64,000 nt of DNA from Herbaspirillum seropedicae (GCF_001040945.1 NZ_CP011930.1:3343021-3407020); one strand, 5' to 3'; positions 54,806-63,254 are shown, numbered from the stretch's first letter. Made by a program: numbers and translations. The notes: generated by a model from the sequence alone, not told the origin.

Positions 54806-55312
54806 TCAGGCTGCCAGCTTTTCGATCAGACCCATTTCGGCGCTGGACATCAGCTTGTCGATGTCCACCAGGATCAGCATGCGCTGTTCCAGGGTGCCCA
54901 GACCGATCAGGTAGTCGGAGTCGAAGGTGGTGCCCATCTCCGGCGCCGGCTTGATCTGCTCCTGGGTCAGGGTGATCACGTCGGAGACGCTGTCGACCAC
55001 CATGCCCACGACGCGGCCGCCGATGTTGAGGATGATCACGACCGTGAACTGGTCATAGGTCGGCTCGCCCAGCTGGAACTTGATGCGCATGTCCACGATG
55101 GGGACGATGATGCCGCGCAGGTTCACCACGCCCTTGATGAAGTCGGGCGAGTTGGCGATGCGGGTAACGGCTTCGTAGCCGCGGATTTCCTGAACCTTCA
55201 GAATATCGATGCCGTATTCTTCCTTACCCAGGGTGAAGGCAAGAAATTCGTTTCCGTTGCTGTCGGTCTTTTCGCCGAAGCCGGAAAGATTCTTGGATGC
55301 AGTGTCAGACAT
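54806..55312 (-). CDS. cheW: Chemotaxis coupling protein CheW
   Basis: A 168-residue adaptor linking chemoreceptors to Che[38 protein letters not shown] is the family core, and [16 protein letters not shown] follows. It ends the mot-che operon. Start is 18 bp after the cheA stop codon. Confidence 0.96.
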   Translation of the reverse strand: MSDTASKNLSGFGEKTDSNGNEFLAFTLGKEEYGIDILKVQEIRGYEAVTRIANSPDFIKGVVNLRGIIVPIVDMRIKFQLGEPTYDQFTVVIILNIGGRVVGMVVDSVSDVITLTQEQIKPAPEMGTTFDSDYLIGLGTLEQRMLILVDIDKLMSSAEMGLIEKLAA

Positions 55313-55330
55313 GTTGAGGCCCTTTAAAAA

Positions 55331-57490
55331 TCAGGAAAATACAGATTCGTCATTCAGTTGGCGGCTGGATCGCAGCAAGGCTGCCACATCGACAATCAGG
55401 GCAACGCCGCCGTCGCCCAGAATAGTAGCACCGGAAATGCCAGCGACCTTCCGGTAGTTGGATTCCAGATTCTTGACAACGATCTGCTGTTGTCCGATCA
55501 GGTCATCCACGAAAAGTGCCGCCTTCTTCCCATCTGACTCCAAAATGACCACCAATCCTTGCGAGGGATCGGTGAATGAAGGTTCGATGTTGAAAATTTG
55601 ATAAAGCGGAATCAGCGGCAGGTATTCTCCGCGTACGCGCAGCACCTGCCCCTGGCCGGAGATTTCCTTGATATCTTGCGCCAATGGCTGCAAAGATTCA
55701 ACCACATATCCCAGCGGCAATATATAGACTTCTTCGCCAATGCGGATCGACATGCCATCCAGGATGGCCAGCGTCAGCGGCAGCGAAATCGAAATGGTGG
55801 TGCCAAAGCCCTTGCTGGAGCGGATGTCGACCGCCCCGCCCATGGCCAGGATGTTGCGCTTGACCACATCCATGCCCACGCCGCGGCCGGAAACATCCGT
55901 GACCTGCTCGGCAGTGGAAAATCCCGGCTCGAAGATGAGCTGCCAGACCTCGGCGTCGGAAAGGTTGTCGGTCACCGGCATGCCCTGCTGCTTGGCCTTG
56001 GCCAGGATCTTCTCGCGGTTCAGGCCGCCACCGTCGTCGGTGACTTCGATGATGATGTTGCCGCCCTGGTGTTCGGCCGACAGGGACAGCGTACCGGCCT
56101 CGCTCTTGCCGCTGGCGCGGCGGGCGTCCGGCAACTCGATGCCATGGTCGATGCTGTTGCGCACCAGGTGGGTGAGCGGATCGACGATGCGCTCGATCAA
56201 GCCCTTGTCCAGCTCGGTGGCGGCGCCGTGGGTGACGAATTCGACCTGCTTGCCCAGCTTGTGCGCCAGATCGCGCACCATGCGCGGGAAGCGCGAGAAC
56301 ACGTAATCCATCGGCATCATGCGGATGGACATCACCGATTCCTGCAGGTCCCGGGTATTGCGGCTCAACTGGCTGACGCTGTTGAGCAGGTGTTCGTGGG
56401 TCATCGGGTCCAGCTTGCCTACGCGCTGCTCGATCATGGCCTGGGTGATCACCAGTTCGCCCACCAGGTTGATGAGCTGGTCGACCTTTTCCACGCTGAC
56501 CCGGATGGACGAGGACTCGTGGCCGGCAGCGGCAGCCGCGGCGGCCTTGGCGGCCTTCTTCTCGGCTGCGGCGTGTTCGGTCACGGCCAGCGGCGCATCG
56601 TCAGGATGCGGCTGGCTCAGGGTCTCGGCGTCGGGCTTCTTGGCACTGATGTCCAGCGGCACGAACGGCGCGAAGAAGCCGTATCCCTGCTCGCGCTCCT
56701 TGTCTTCGATGGCGGTATGGTTGTCGAAGAAACCGTAACCCTGGGTGCGTTCGCGCTCTTCCTGGGTCACGAAATTATCGAAGAAGCCGTATCCGCGCTC
56801 CTGGTCGGCCGATGGTGCAGACTCAACCGCCTGCGAAATCTTGAGGTCGGCCACATTGACGATGAAGGCGCAGATGGCGACCACGTCATCGAGCGGCTCG
56901 GCCGTATCGAGGATGAAGACCCACTGCCCCTCGGGTGACTTGGTCTTCTCGATCTTGCCCAGCATGGCCAGTTCATCGGCCAGGGCCTCGGCATCCTTGT
57001 CGGCGATGACGGGCATCTCGATCCGGTAGCGGCACACGCCGCCGGGAGCAACCGGCACGCCGCCGGCCGCAGGGGCTGCAGCCTTGGCCGGCGCGGAGCT
57101 CTTGCCCTGCGACAGCGCTTCGAGCAGGCGGCGCACATCGGCCACCGCGCCCTGATCGACATCGGCGCCATGCTTGTGACCGTCCAGCATGGACTTCAGT
57201 ACATCCTTGGCGGCCAGGAAAGCATCCACGTGTTCGGAGGTCAGGGCCATCTGGCCCTGGCGGATGCGGTCCAGCAGCGATTCCAGCACGTGCGTGACCT
57301 CGGCGATATCCGTCAGACCGAAGGTCGAGGAACCGCCCTTGATCGAATGGGCGGCACGGAAGACCGCATTGAGGTCCTCCGGATCCGGCGAGGCCACATT
57401 GACGGCCAACAACAGCTTTTCCATTTCGGCGAGGCCTTCCTCGGCCTCGTCGAAAAAGACCTGGAAAAACTGGCTCATATCAATGCTCAT
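55331..57490 (-). CDS. cheA: Chemotaxis histidine kinase CheA
   Basis: A 719-residue kinase. The HPt domain has the phosphorylated His in AAHSIKGGSSTFGL (His-48). A linker/P2-like region has three GYGFF repeats spaced 18 residues apart (233, 251 and 269). The dimerisation (P3) domain begins near 330. The ATPase has HLVRNSIDHGIE and DDGGGLN, and the C-terminal CheW-like P5 domain starts near 580. It phosphorylates CheY. The linker repeats are unusual. Gap to cheY is 51 bp. Confidence 0.96.
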   Translation of the reverse strand: MSIDMSQFFQVFFDEAEEGLAEMEKLLLAVNVASPDPEDLNAVFRAAHSIKGGSSTFGLTDIAEVTHVLESLLDRIRQGQMALTSEHVDAFLAAKDVLKSMLDGHKHGADVDQGAVADVRRLLEALSQGKSSAPAKAAAPAAGGVPVAPGGVCRYRIEMPVIADKDAEALADELAMLGKIEKTKSPEGQWVFILDTAEPLDDVVAICAFIVNVADLKISQAVESAPSADQERGYGFFDNFVTQEERERTQGYGFFDNHTAIEDKEREQGYGFFAPFVPLDISAKKPDAETLSQPHPDDAPLAVTEHAAAEKKAAKAAAAAAAGHESSSIRVSVEKVDQLINLVGELVITQAMIEQRVGKLDPMTHEHLLNSVSQLSRNTRDLQESVMSIRMMPMDYVFSRFPRMVRDLAHKLGKQVEFVTHGAATELDKGLIERIVDPLTHLVRNSIDHGIELPDARRASGKSEAGTLSLSAEHQGGNIIIEVTDDGGGLNREKILAKAKQQGMPVTDNLSDAEVWQLIFEPGFSTAEQVTDVSGRGVGMDVVKRNILAMGGAVDIRSSKGFGTTISISLPLTLAILDGMSIRIGEEVYILPLGYVVESLQPLAQDIKEISGQGQVLRVRGEYLPLIPLYQIFNIEPSFTDPSQGLVVILESDGKKAALFVDDLIGQQQIVVKNLESNYRKVAGISGATILGDGGVALIVDVAALLRSSRQLNDESVFS

Positions 57491-57541
57491 GCCTGGGCTC
57501 CATCCTGGATCAGTTCATATCGTTATTCTTGTCCTGGCAGA

Positions 57542-57907
57542 TCAGCCAATCACCTTCCTGACCACTTCGGTCAGGCGCTGCGGATCGAAGGGCTTGACCA
57601 ACCAGCCGTTCGCGCCGGCGGCCTTGCCCTTGGCCTTCATCTCGTCGCTGAACTCGGTGGTCAGCATGAGGATGGGCACGCGTGCATAGCTGGTCAGCTC
57701 GCGCAAGGAGCGGATCAGGGTCAGGCCATCCATGCGCGGCATGTTCTGGTCGGTCAGAACCAGGTCGAAGGTCTGCGACTTGGCCTTTTCCAGCGCATCC
57801 ACCCCGTCTACGGCCTCGGTGACGTTGTAACCCGCGGCCTTCAGACTGAATACCACCATCTGACGCAGTGACCCGGAATCATCTACTGCGAGAATCGTTT
57901 TGGACAT
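57542..57907 (-). CDS. cheY: Response regulator CheY
   Basis: A 121-residue single-domain receiver from MSKTILAVDDSG (57907). Acidic pocket Asp-9/Asp-10, phosphorylation site Asp-53 (LTDQNMPRMDG), Thr-83/84 and Lys-105 (GWLVKPFD) are all in place. Phospho-CheY binds the flagellar motor switch. It is next to cheA and to the CheZ-like gene. Confidence 0.95.
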   Translation of the reverse strand: MSKTILAVDDSGSLRQMVVFSLKAAGYNVTEAVDGVDALEKAKSQTFDLVLTDQNMPRMDGLTLIRSLRELTSYARVPILMLTTEFSDEMKAKGKAAGANGWLVKPFDPQRLTEVVRKVIG

Positions 57908-58021
57908 CGTTACTCCCTGTTTCTTCAATAAGGCTCATGCGCTCTCGCATTATGCCGCACCCTTGGCTTCGGTCCTAATGATGAGCATGGACCGAAATGA
58001 CCTAGTTCAAGCTTGTCCCAC

Positions 58022-58576
58022 TCAGAACAACTCGATGTCGCCACTTTCCATGCGCGTCTGGCGCACAGCCTTCCACAACCCACTGTCCAGCACCGTCAGG
58101 CGCTCTTCCATTGCCTGCACCGTGCTGGCCAGCAGCTCCTGCAATTCATCGTTGCTCTGCCCCTGTTCCGGGACGATCTCGAAGCTGTTGGCGCTCAACA
58201 CGCCCAGCGCTTCGCGCAGTCCGATCACGCGGCGTACGATACGCTCCAGCAACTGGCTGGTCATGTCCTGGAACTGCAGGCCGGTGACGGCCGCATTGAC
58301 GTAATGGCTGACCTGCCCCTGGGTATCCTTCAACTGCTCGATGCTCTCGCTGTTGATCTCGCCGCTGCCGTTCATCAAGCCTTCGAGGATGGTCTGCTGC
58401 ATCTGGACTGCACGATGCAACTCCATGAAGCTGGTGCCGAGCTTGCCGATGGCTTCGCCCAGCAGGATGTTGGTCTGCACCAGGTCCGACTCGACTTCCG
58501 TCAGCTGACGGCTGCCACCACTGGCAGTATCGAGCAACAAGCGCTTGAGCTCCTGCAGCATGGTCTTGGTCGGCAT
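58022..58576 (-). CDS. CheZ-like protein (predicted CheY-phosphate phosphatase)
   Basis: A 184-residue, mostly helical protein starting at MPTKTMLQELKRL (58576). The core AAVTGLQFQDMTSQLLERI has Asp-104 and Gln-108, spaced as in the CheZ active site (DxxxQ, E. coli Asp-143 and Gln-147). The C-terminus is SGDIELF, an acidic/hydrophobic tail of the type that lets CheZ bind CheY. It lacks the full length of E. coli CheZ (214 residues). It lies between motB and cheY. Function is inferred; it could be another chemotaxis adaptor. Confidence 0.72.
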   Translation of the reverse strand: MPTKTMLQELKRLLLDTASGGSRQLTEVESDLVQTNILLGEAIGKLGTSFMELHRAVQMQQTILEGLMNGSGEINSESIEQLKDTQGQVSHYVNAAVTGLQFQDMTSQLLERIVRRVIGLREALGVLSANSFEIVPEQGQSNDELQELLASTVQAMEERLTVLDSGLWKAVRQTRMESGDIELF

Positions 58577-58616
58577 ATCCGGCTCTCTTCCCTTGTTCAA
58601 ATGGAAAACACGTACA

Positions 58617-59555
58617 TCAATTCCGCGCAGGGACATTGAGGCCCTGCTGCACTTCACCATCGCTGGCGTCGGTGGGGACGTTGAGCGATCCGCTGTCCTT
58701 CTCCACCATTTCCTCGGCCTTCTTGTTCATGACGATGATGCTGATGCGGCGGTTGATCGGGTTGAACGGATCTTCCTTGTCCAGCAGCACCGCCGAGGAC
58801 AGCCCCACCACCCGCAATACCTTGGATTCATCCATGCCGCCGATGATCAGCTCGCGCCGCGAGGCATTGGCGCGGTCAGCCGACAGCTCCCAGTTGCTGT
58901 AGCCCTTCTCGCCCTTGGAATAAGGGGTTGCATCGGTGTGGCCGGACAGGCTGATCTTGTTAGGCACATCGTTGAGGGTGCGACCGATCTCGTGCAGGAT
59001 TTCCTTGGTGTAGGGCTGCAACTGCGCGCTGGCCAGGGCGAACATGGGACGGTTCTTTTCATCCACGATCTGGATGCGCAGGCCCTCGGAAGTGATATCG
59101 ATCAACAGCTGGTTCTTGAACTGCTTGAGCGTAGGATTGGAATCGATCGCCTTTTCCAGCCGCGACTTCAATTCTTCCAGCCGGGTGCGCTCCATCTTTT
59201 CCAGCTCTTGCTGGGCCTGCTTGAGGTTCTGCTTGCGCGCCGTGACATCCGTCTCGCCCTTGCGCAGTTGTCCATCCTGGCGCGTCAGGTCCTTGCCGCC
59301 CCCGGGCAGCACGGTGTTGGCGTCACCGCTGCCGGAACCGCCAGCCATGGCCACCTTCAGCGGCGTCTTGAAGTATTCGGCGATGCCGTTCAAGTCACCC
59401 TTGGCGGTAGAGCCCAGCAGCCACATCAGCAGGAAGAACGCCATCATCGCCGTGACGAAGTCGGCGTACGCAATCTTCCAGGCGCCGCCATGATGGCCAC
59501 CGCCGCCCTTCTTGATGCGCTTAACGATTATGGGACGTAGCCCTTCGTCGGCCAT
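58617..59555 (-). CDS. motB: Flagellar motor stator protein MotB
   Basis: A 312-residue protein with a short cytoplasmic start and one membrane helix. The proton-channel Asp is Asp-32 (AYADFVTAMMAFFLLMWLLG). A helical stalk (QNLKQAQQELEKMERTRLEE) precedes the OmpA-like peptidoglycan domain (ISLSGHTDATPYS). With MotA it forms the proton-driven stator. Confidence 0.96.
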   Translation of the reverse strand: MADEGLRPIIVKRIKKGGGGHHGGAWKIAYADFVTAMMAFFLLMWLLGSTAKGDLNGIAEYFKTPLKVAMAGGSGSGDANTVLPGGGKDLTRQDGQLRKGETDVTARKQNLKQAQQELEKMERTRLEELKSRLEKAIDSNPTLKQFKNQLLIDITSEGLRIQIVDEKNRPMFALASAQLQPYTKEILHEIGRTLNDVPNKISLSGHTDATPYSKGEKGYSNWELSADRANASRRELIIGGMDESKVLRVVGLSSAVLLDKEDPFNPINRRISIIVMNKKAEEMVEKDSGSLNVPTDASDGEVQQGLNVPARN

Positions 59556-59611
59556 GCCTTACTCCTGCTTCAATGCTGTAGATGTGTATCGGTCTGCGGC
59601 CTGTGGACGCA

Positions 59612-60472
59612 TTACTTGCCCCTGGCTTGCTTGACGTGTTCTTCCAGCTCCAGGAAGGTCGGACGCTCGGTCGAGAACAGGACCTTGCGGCCGAATTCGA
59701 TCGACAGCGCCGGCGCATAGCCATTGAGGCTGGCCAGCAGGGTCACCTTGACGCACTGGTAGATCTTGGTCGATTCATGCAGCTTCTGCTCCAGGAGGCT
59801 GGAGAGCGGACCGACGAAACCATAGGCCAGCAGAATACCGAGGAAGGTACCCACCAGCGCGTGCGCGATCAGCATGCCCAGCTCGGAGGGTGGGATACCC
59901 ACCGACTCCATGGTGTGGACCACGCCCATGACCGCCGCCACGATACCGAAGGCCGGCATGCCGTCGCCCAGCTTGGCGATGCAGTGGACCGGGATCTCAC
60001 CCTCGTGGTGGTGGGTCTCGATTTCATTGTCCATCAGGTTTTCGATCTGGAAGGCATCCATGTTGCCCGACACCATCAGACGCAGGTAATCGGTCATGAA
60101 TTCGATCAGGTGATGGTCAGCCAGCACGCCCGGGTACTTGCTGAAGATGGGGCTGCTCTCAGGTTCTTCGATATCGCCTTCGATCGACATCAAGCCTTCC
60201 TTGCGGGACTTGGTGAGGATCTCGAAGAGCAGCGCCATGAGCTCCATGTAGAGCGCCTTGGTGTAGGCGGAGCCCTTGAACACAGTCGGCAGGGCCTTCA
60301 GCGTGGCCTTGATCGCCTTGCCGTTGTTGCCGACCAGAAAAGCGCCCCCCGCGGCGCCGCCGATCATGAGCAGTTCGATTGGCTGGAACAGCGCCCCCAG
60401 GTGCCCACCCGCCATGGCAAAGCCGCCGAAGACGGACGCCATGACCACGATATATCCAATGATGACTAACAA
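59612..60472 (-). CDS. motA: Flagellar motor stator protein MotA
   Basis: A 286-residue protein with four membrane helices (IIGYIVVMASVFGGFAMAGG at the start). The large cytoplasmic loop has PGVLADHHLIEFMTDYLRLMVSG and the Arg/Glu that act on the rotor. The C-terminal helices have AVMGVVHTMESVG and LGILLAYGFVGPL. A FliA promoter lies 114-140 bp upstream. Confidence 0.96.
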   Translation of the reverse strand: MLVIIGYIVVMASVFGGFAMAGGHLGALFQPIELLMIGGAAGGAFLVGNNGKAIKATLKALPTVFKGSAYTKALYMELMALLFEILTKSRKEGLMSIEGDIEEPESSPIFSKYPGVLADHHLIEFMTDYLRLMVSGNMDAFQIENLMDNEIETHHHEGEIPVHCIAKLGDGMPAFGIVAAVMGVVHTMESVGIPPSELGMLIAHALVGTFLGILLAYGFVGPLSSLLEQKLHESTKIYQCVKVTLLASLNGYAPALSIEFGRKVLFSTERPTFLELEEHVKQARGK

Positions 60473-60585
60473 GTGCCTACTCCCGTCCCTGTGGCGTTGA
60501 GTGTATTTTCACGTTCATCAGATTACAGGTATTCCAATCAAGCAAATGAGGGAATACATATCCGAAAAACGCTCTTCCTTTTTGA

Positions 60586-60612
60586 TTTACGGTCAAAGAT
60601 GGGCAAACTTAA
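60586..60612 (-). promoter_or_regulatory. Predicted sigma28 (FliA) promoter for motA-motB-che
   Basis: TTAAGTTT (60612-60605), 11-bp spacer, ACCGTAAA (60593-60586) on the minus strand. It matches TAAAGTTT-N11-GCCGATAA at 12 of 16 bases and lies 114-140 bp upstream of motA. Confidence 0.6.
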
Positions 60613-60665
60613 GACGTTACGTCTCGCAGCCCCTCCCCCGGCCATCGGAACATCCGGAACATCCG

Positions 60666-61460
60666 CTACATCCGCCAGCCATGCAACACCGGCCCGCCCC
60701 CTTCTGGCTGGATCACCACGTCCGGCGTGGCACCAGGAATATGGAATTCATAGCTTAGCAACAGGGAACCGGGCCGCATCTCGGCGCGCGCCTTGCGCCA
60801 CAGCGCCACCATCGCGGCGGGCGAGAGGTAGGCAAAAATCACGTCGTAGTCAGCAAAATCAAGTAACAGATAATCACCCCGCACGAAACGGCAGCGATGC
60901 CGCCCCAGTGCGGCGCGCAGGCGGCTGACCAGCCAGGGCAAGGGGGCGATCTCGATGCCGATGAATTCGCTCTCGGGGCGCCGGCGGGCCAGGTCCAGCA
61001 CCGCGCCGCCCAGGCCGCTGCCGATATCCAGGAAGCGGATCGCCCGGTCCGCCGGCAGCAAGCCCGCTACCGCATCCCAGGCCGCCTGCCCCGAGGGATA
61101 GAACGGCACCTGGCTGCGGAAGGTGGACCAGAACAGCAGCAGCATGAACAGGAATACCGCCAGGAACAACCACGAGGGCAAATGCAGCCGCCCCACCCCC
61201 AGCGCCGCCAGCGGAAACACCAGCAGGATCACCCACCACCAGACCGCCATGCGGCGCAGGCGCGCGGCCAACGCGGCCAGTACGCCATGCAGCAGGGAAA
61301 TCTCGATGGAGGAAAAAGCCGACAGGCCCATGCGCTGGCACAGCACATCGATCAGGTTGGCCCCGATCAGGCCCAGCACAAACAGCAACAGCGCCTGAAT
61401 GGCCGGCGCCTGCCGCAGCGGACGGCGGCGTGCGCCGACGTGGTTCTGGTGTTCGGACAT
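60666..61460 (-). CDS. Membrane-anchored class I SAM methyltransferase
   Basis: A 264-residue protein between flhC and motA. The N-terminal third has hydrophobic helices (IQALLLFVLGLIGANLIDVL, VWWWVILLVFPLAALGVG and LFLAVFLFMLLLFW). The cytosolic Rossmann domain has FLDIGSGLGGAVLDLA, the SAM loop, and later IGIEIAPLPW (acidic loop). A target cannot be read from sequence. Location in a flagellar cluster hints at a motility-linked role; that is inference. It lies 61 bp downstream of flhC. Confidence 0.78.
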   Translation of the reverse strand: MSEHQNHVGARRRPLRQAPAIQALLLFVLGLIGANLIDVLCQRMGLSAFSSIEISLLHGVLAALAARLRRMAVWWWVILLVFPLAALGVGRLHLPSWLFLAVFLFMLLLFWSTFRSQVPFYPSGQAAWDAVAGLLPADRAIRFLDIGSGLGGAVLDLARRRPESEFIGIEIAPLPWLVSRLRAALGRHRCRFVRGDYLLLDFADYDVIFAYLSPAAMVALWRKARAEMRPGSLLLSYEFHIPGATPDVVIQPEGGGPVLHGWRM

Positions 61461-61521
61461 CAGTTCAAACGGCCCCTATTGCGGATGCGACCTGCCGGGG
61501 CCGTTGCAATGCGCAGCTCCC

Positions 61522-62124
61522 TCAGGCGACCGCAGCCAGCGGCACGGCCACGGGAGCAGCCAGCGGCCGTGCCGCTTCGGCCAAGCCCAGCACCACAGCG
61601 TCCTTGGCCTTCTTGGTCTTGCCAGCGCGCGAAGGCATGTGGCACAGACCGCACAGGTAATCCTGGTGCAGGTCCAGACGATGCACGACAAAGTGGCCAT
61701 TGCACTTGCAGCAGGGCGTGGTCATGAGCATCTTGCTTTCGAAGAAGCGCACCAGCGTCCATGCACGGGTCAGCGAGAGCACCGGCTCACCGGCGTCGTT
61801 CTGGCCGACCTGTTCCAGATAGAGCTTGTAGGCCTTCATCACGGCTTCGATGCCACTGATGCGCGCATGCTCCACCAGGTAGCGGTGAATGTTGATGAAC
61901 AGCGAAGAATGGATATTGGGCTGCCAGGTGATGAACCAATCCGTCGAGAACGGCAGCATGCCCTTGGGCGGCGAAACGCCCTTCAATTCCTTGTACAACT
62001 TCAAGAGACGCTCACGCGACAGCGACGTCTCGGACTCAAGCAACTGGAGGCGTGCCCCCAGGTTGATCAATTCTATGGCCAACTGAATTTCCTGCGCCTC
62101 TGTGACAACGCTTTTCTTAGCCAT
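61522..62124 (-). CDS. flhC: Flagellar master regulator FlhC
   Basis: A 200-residue subunit starting at MAKKSVVTEAQEIQ (62124). It has the zinc cysteines (TPCCKCNGHFVVH and LCGLCHMP, Cys-138, Cys-141, Cys-158, Cys-161). FlhD4C2 activates class 2 flagellar promoters. The last 20 residues are Ala/Pro-rich. A 172-nt spacer with a hairpin separates it from flhD. Confidence 0.96.
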   Translation of the reverse strand: MAKKSVVTEAQEIQLAIELINLGARLQLLESETSLSRERLLKLYKELKGVSPPKGMLPFSTDWFITWQPNIHSSLFINIHRYLVEHARISGIEAVMKAYKLYLEQVGQNDAGEPVLSLTRAWTLVRFFESKMLMTTPCCKCNGHFVVHRLDLHQDYLCGLCHMPSRAGKTKKAKDAVVLGLAEAARPLAAPVAVPLAAVA

Positions 62125-62246
62125 GCTGCTACCCCCCGGTGATTTCGTAACAAAACTGCCTGACCCCAACCCGCTGCTCTATGCAGCCAGCTTCAGGCTT
62201 TTATTCAAGACACAAACATCGAACTGCTACTGAACGTCTTCTCCCT

Positions 62247-62277
62247 CCGGCGCGTGTACATCCCCTAGACACGCCGG
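62247..62277 (-). repeat. Hairpin in the flhD-flhC intercistronic spacer
   Basis: A 9-bp stem CCGGCG(CG)TGT/ACACGCCGG with a 2-nt bulge. No T-run follows. It lies in the long spacer and could affect flhC expression. Confidence 0.4.
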
Positions 62278-62296
62278 CCCTGCTCGTCTTGTTGTT

Positions 62297-62614
62297 TTAC
62301 GAAATTTGTTCGCTGGGCTGACAGGCCATCAGGATGGCCGCATGCGACTGGGCCAGGCTCTTGTCCTTGTTGTAATTGGTCAGCATACCGAGGATGGCGC
62401 CATCGTCGAAACGGAAACGCGTCAACATCATGTTGGTCGCGGCCAGTTTCATGATCTGCACATTGGACAGGCCTTCGATCAGGTCGGCGATCTCCGCGCT
62501 GATGCCGAGGCGGAAAATCGCTGTCGGCTTGTCGGATCGGATCATCTGCTGCGCCAGCATGAGATAGCTCAGGTTGGCGTCGCGGATTTCCGCCATCATG
62601 TCGTTGGTATTCAT
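62297..62614 (-). CDS. flhD: Flagellar master regulator FlhD
   Basis: A 105-residue protein starting at MNTNDMMAEIRDANLSYLMLAQQMIRSD (62614). All-helical, with FRLGISAEIADLIEGLSNVQIMKLAATNMMLTRF as the conserved core. It joins FlhC in the class 1 regulator. It is first in the motility region and has a 640-bp upstream gap. Confidence 0.96.
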   Translation of the reverse strand: MNTNDMMAEIRDANLSYLMLAQQMIRSDKPTAIFRLGISAEIADLIEGLSNVQIMKLAATNMMLTRFRFDDGAILGMLTNYNKDKSLAQSHAAILMACQPSEQIS

Positions 62615-62756
62615 TTGCACCCCACCTCGGTAAGAATCTTGCATCGCTTACAGTCGGTTACATTTACTTGACTGCAAGCCAATTCTGAGGGGGGCAGGAC
62701 AGGCGGGAAATTAGACTTGGTCGGTATTTTTCGTCAGCGCCGAACCAGTGCGATTC

Positions 62757-62773
62757 GTAGGAATTTGTCCTAC
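62757..62773. promoter_or_regulatory. Dyad 1 in the flhD leader region
   Basis: GTAGGAATTTGTCCTAC: 6-bp arms GTAGGA/TCCTAC around 5 bases. It shares the AGGAATTT core with dyad 2. Confidence 0.45.
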
Positions 62774-62790
62774 AAATTTGAGATTATTCC

Positions 62791-62818
62791 TATATATTTT
62801 TCTTATTTCTTCTGAACA
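62791..62818 (-). promoter_or_regulatory. Possible flhD promoter
   Basis: TTGTTC, 16-bp spacer, TATATA on the minus strand. Start would be near 62785, with a leader of about 170 nt. Consensus is weak. Confidence 0.3.
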
Positions 62819-62847
62819 ATTCAGTCCGACTGTGACTTTCAGCGCCA

Positions 62848-62864
62848 ATCAGGAATTTCCTGAT
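62848..62864. promoter_or_regulatory. Perfect 17-bp dyad upstream of flhD
   Basis: ATCAGGAATTTCCTGAT is a perfect inverted repeat around one base, about 235-250 bp upstream of flhD. It is a candidate binding site for a dimeric regulator. Confidence 0.5.
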
Positions 62865-63183
62865 CAAAAGATTTCTAGCCTGAAATGCCGTTTTAAACTT
62901 GTCTTCCCGATAACGAAACACAGTGTAAATTATGAGGCGATCCGGCTCGCTTGTTGTTGCAGGGCGACTAGCTCAGCCACAAAAACCTTGTTCCTGATGC
63001 ATCAACAGCTGCGCTCAATGTACCGGCTGGGTCGCCAACACTTAAGAAAACTTGCGTTTTTTTACAAGCGCTTGCGCTTTTTCCGCCACAAATCCGACCG
63101 GCATCGAGAATGACTACCATTCTATGACCACACAGCCGGGCTTAAAACGACGATAAGAAGCAACATTTACCTTTATTCAATTT

Positions 63184-63207
63184 CTGGGCGGCAAACCCGC
63201 CGCCCAG
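63184..63207. repeat. Hairpin downstream of metC
   Basis: Stem CTGGGCGGC/GCCGCCCAG with loop AAACCC, 48 nt past the metC stop codon. No T-run follows on the minus strand, so it is not a standard terminator. Confidence 0.45.
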
Positions 63208-63254
63208 CGAGCTGAACAGAACTGAACTGAGCTGAGCGGAGCAGACACAACGCC

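Larger units (their letters stand above)
62615..63254. promoter_or_regulatory. flhD upstream region and gap to metC (640 bp)
   Basis: No convincing gene. The region is AT-rich in part, unlike its neighbours. It has two dyads (62757-62773 and 62848-62864), a weak promoter (62791-62818) and a hairpin after metC (63184-63207). Confidence 0.6.

Noticed and set aside
62960..63040. GACTAGCTCAGCC, resembling a tRNA D-arm
   Set aside because: No matching acceptor stem, anticodon arm or T-arm can be drawn around it.
62748..63113. 121-residue plus-strand frame in the flhD upstream gap
   Set aside because: GTG start with no ribosome binding site, a composition unlike the genome's genes, and regulatory dyads inside it.
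63211..63240. CTGA-rich 5-bp periodic run after metC
   Set aside because: Short and imperfect (ACTGA, ACTGA, GCTGA); not enough to call a repeat element.
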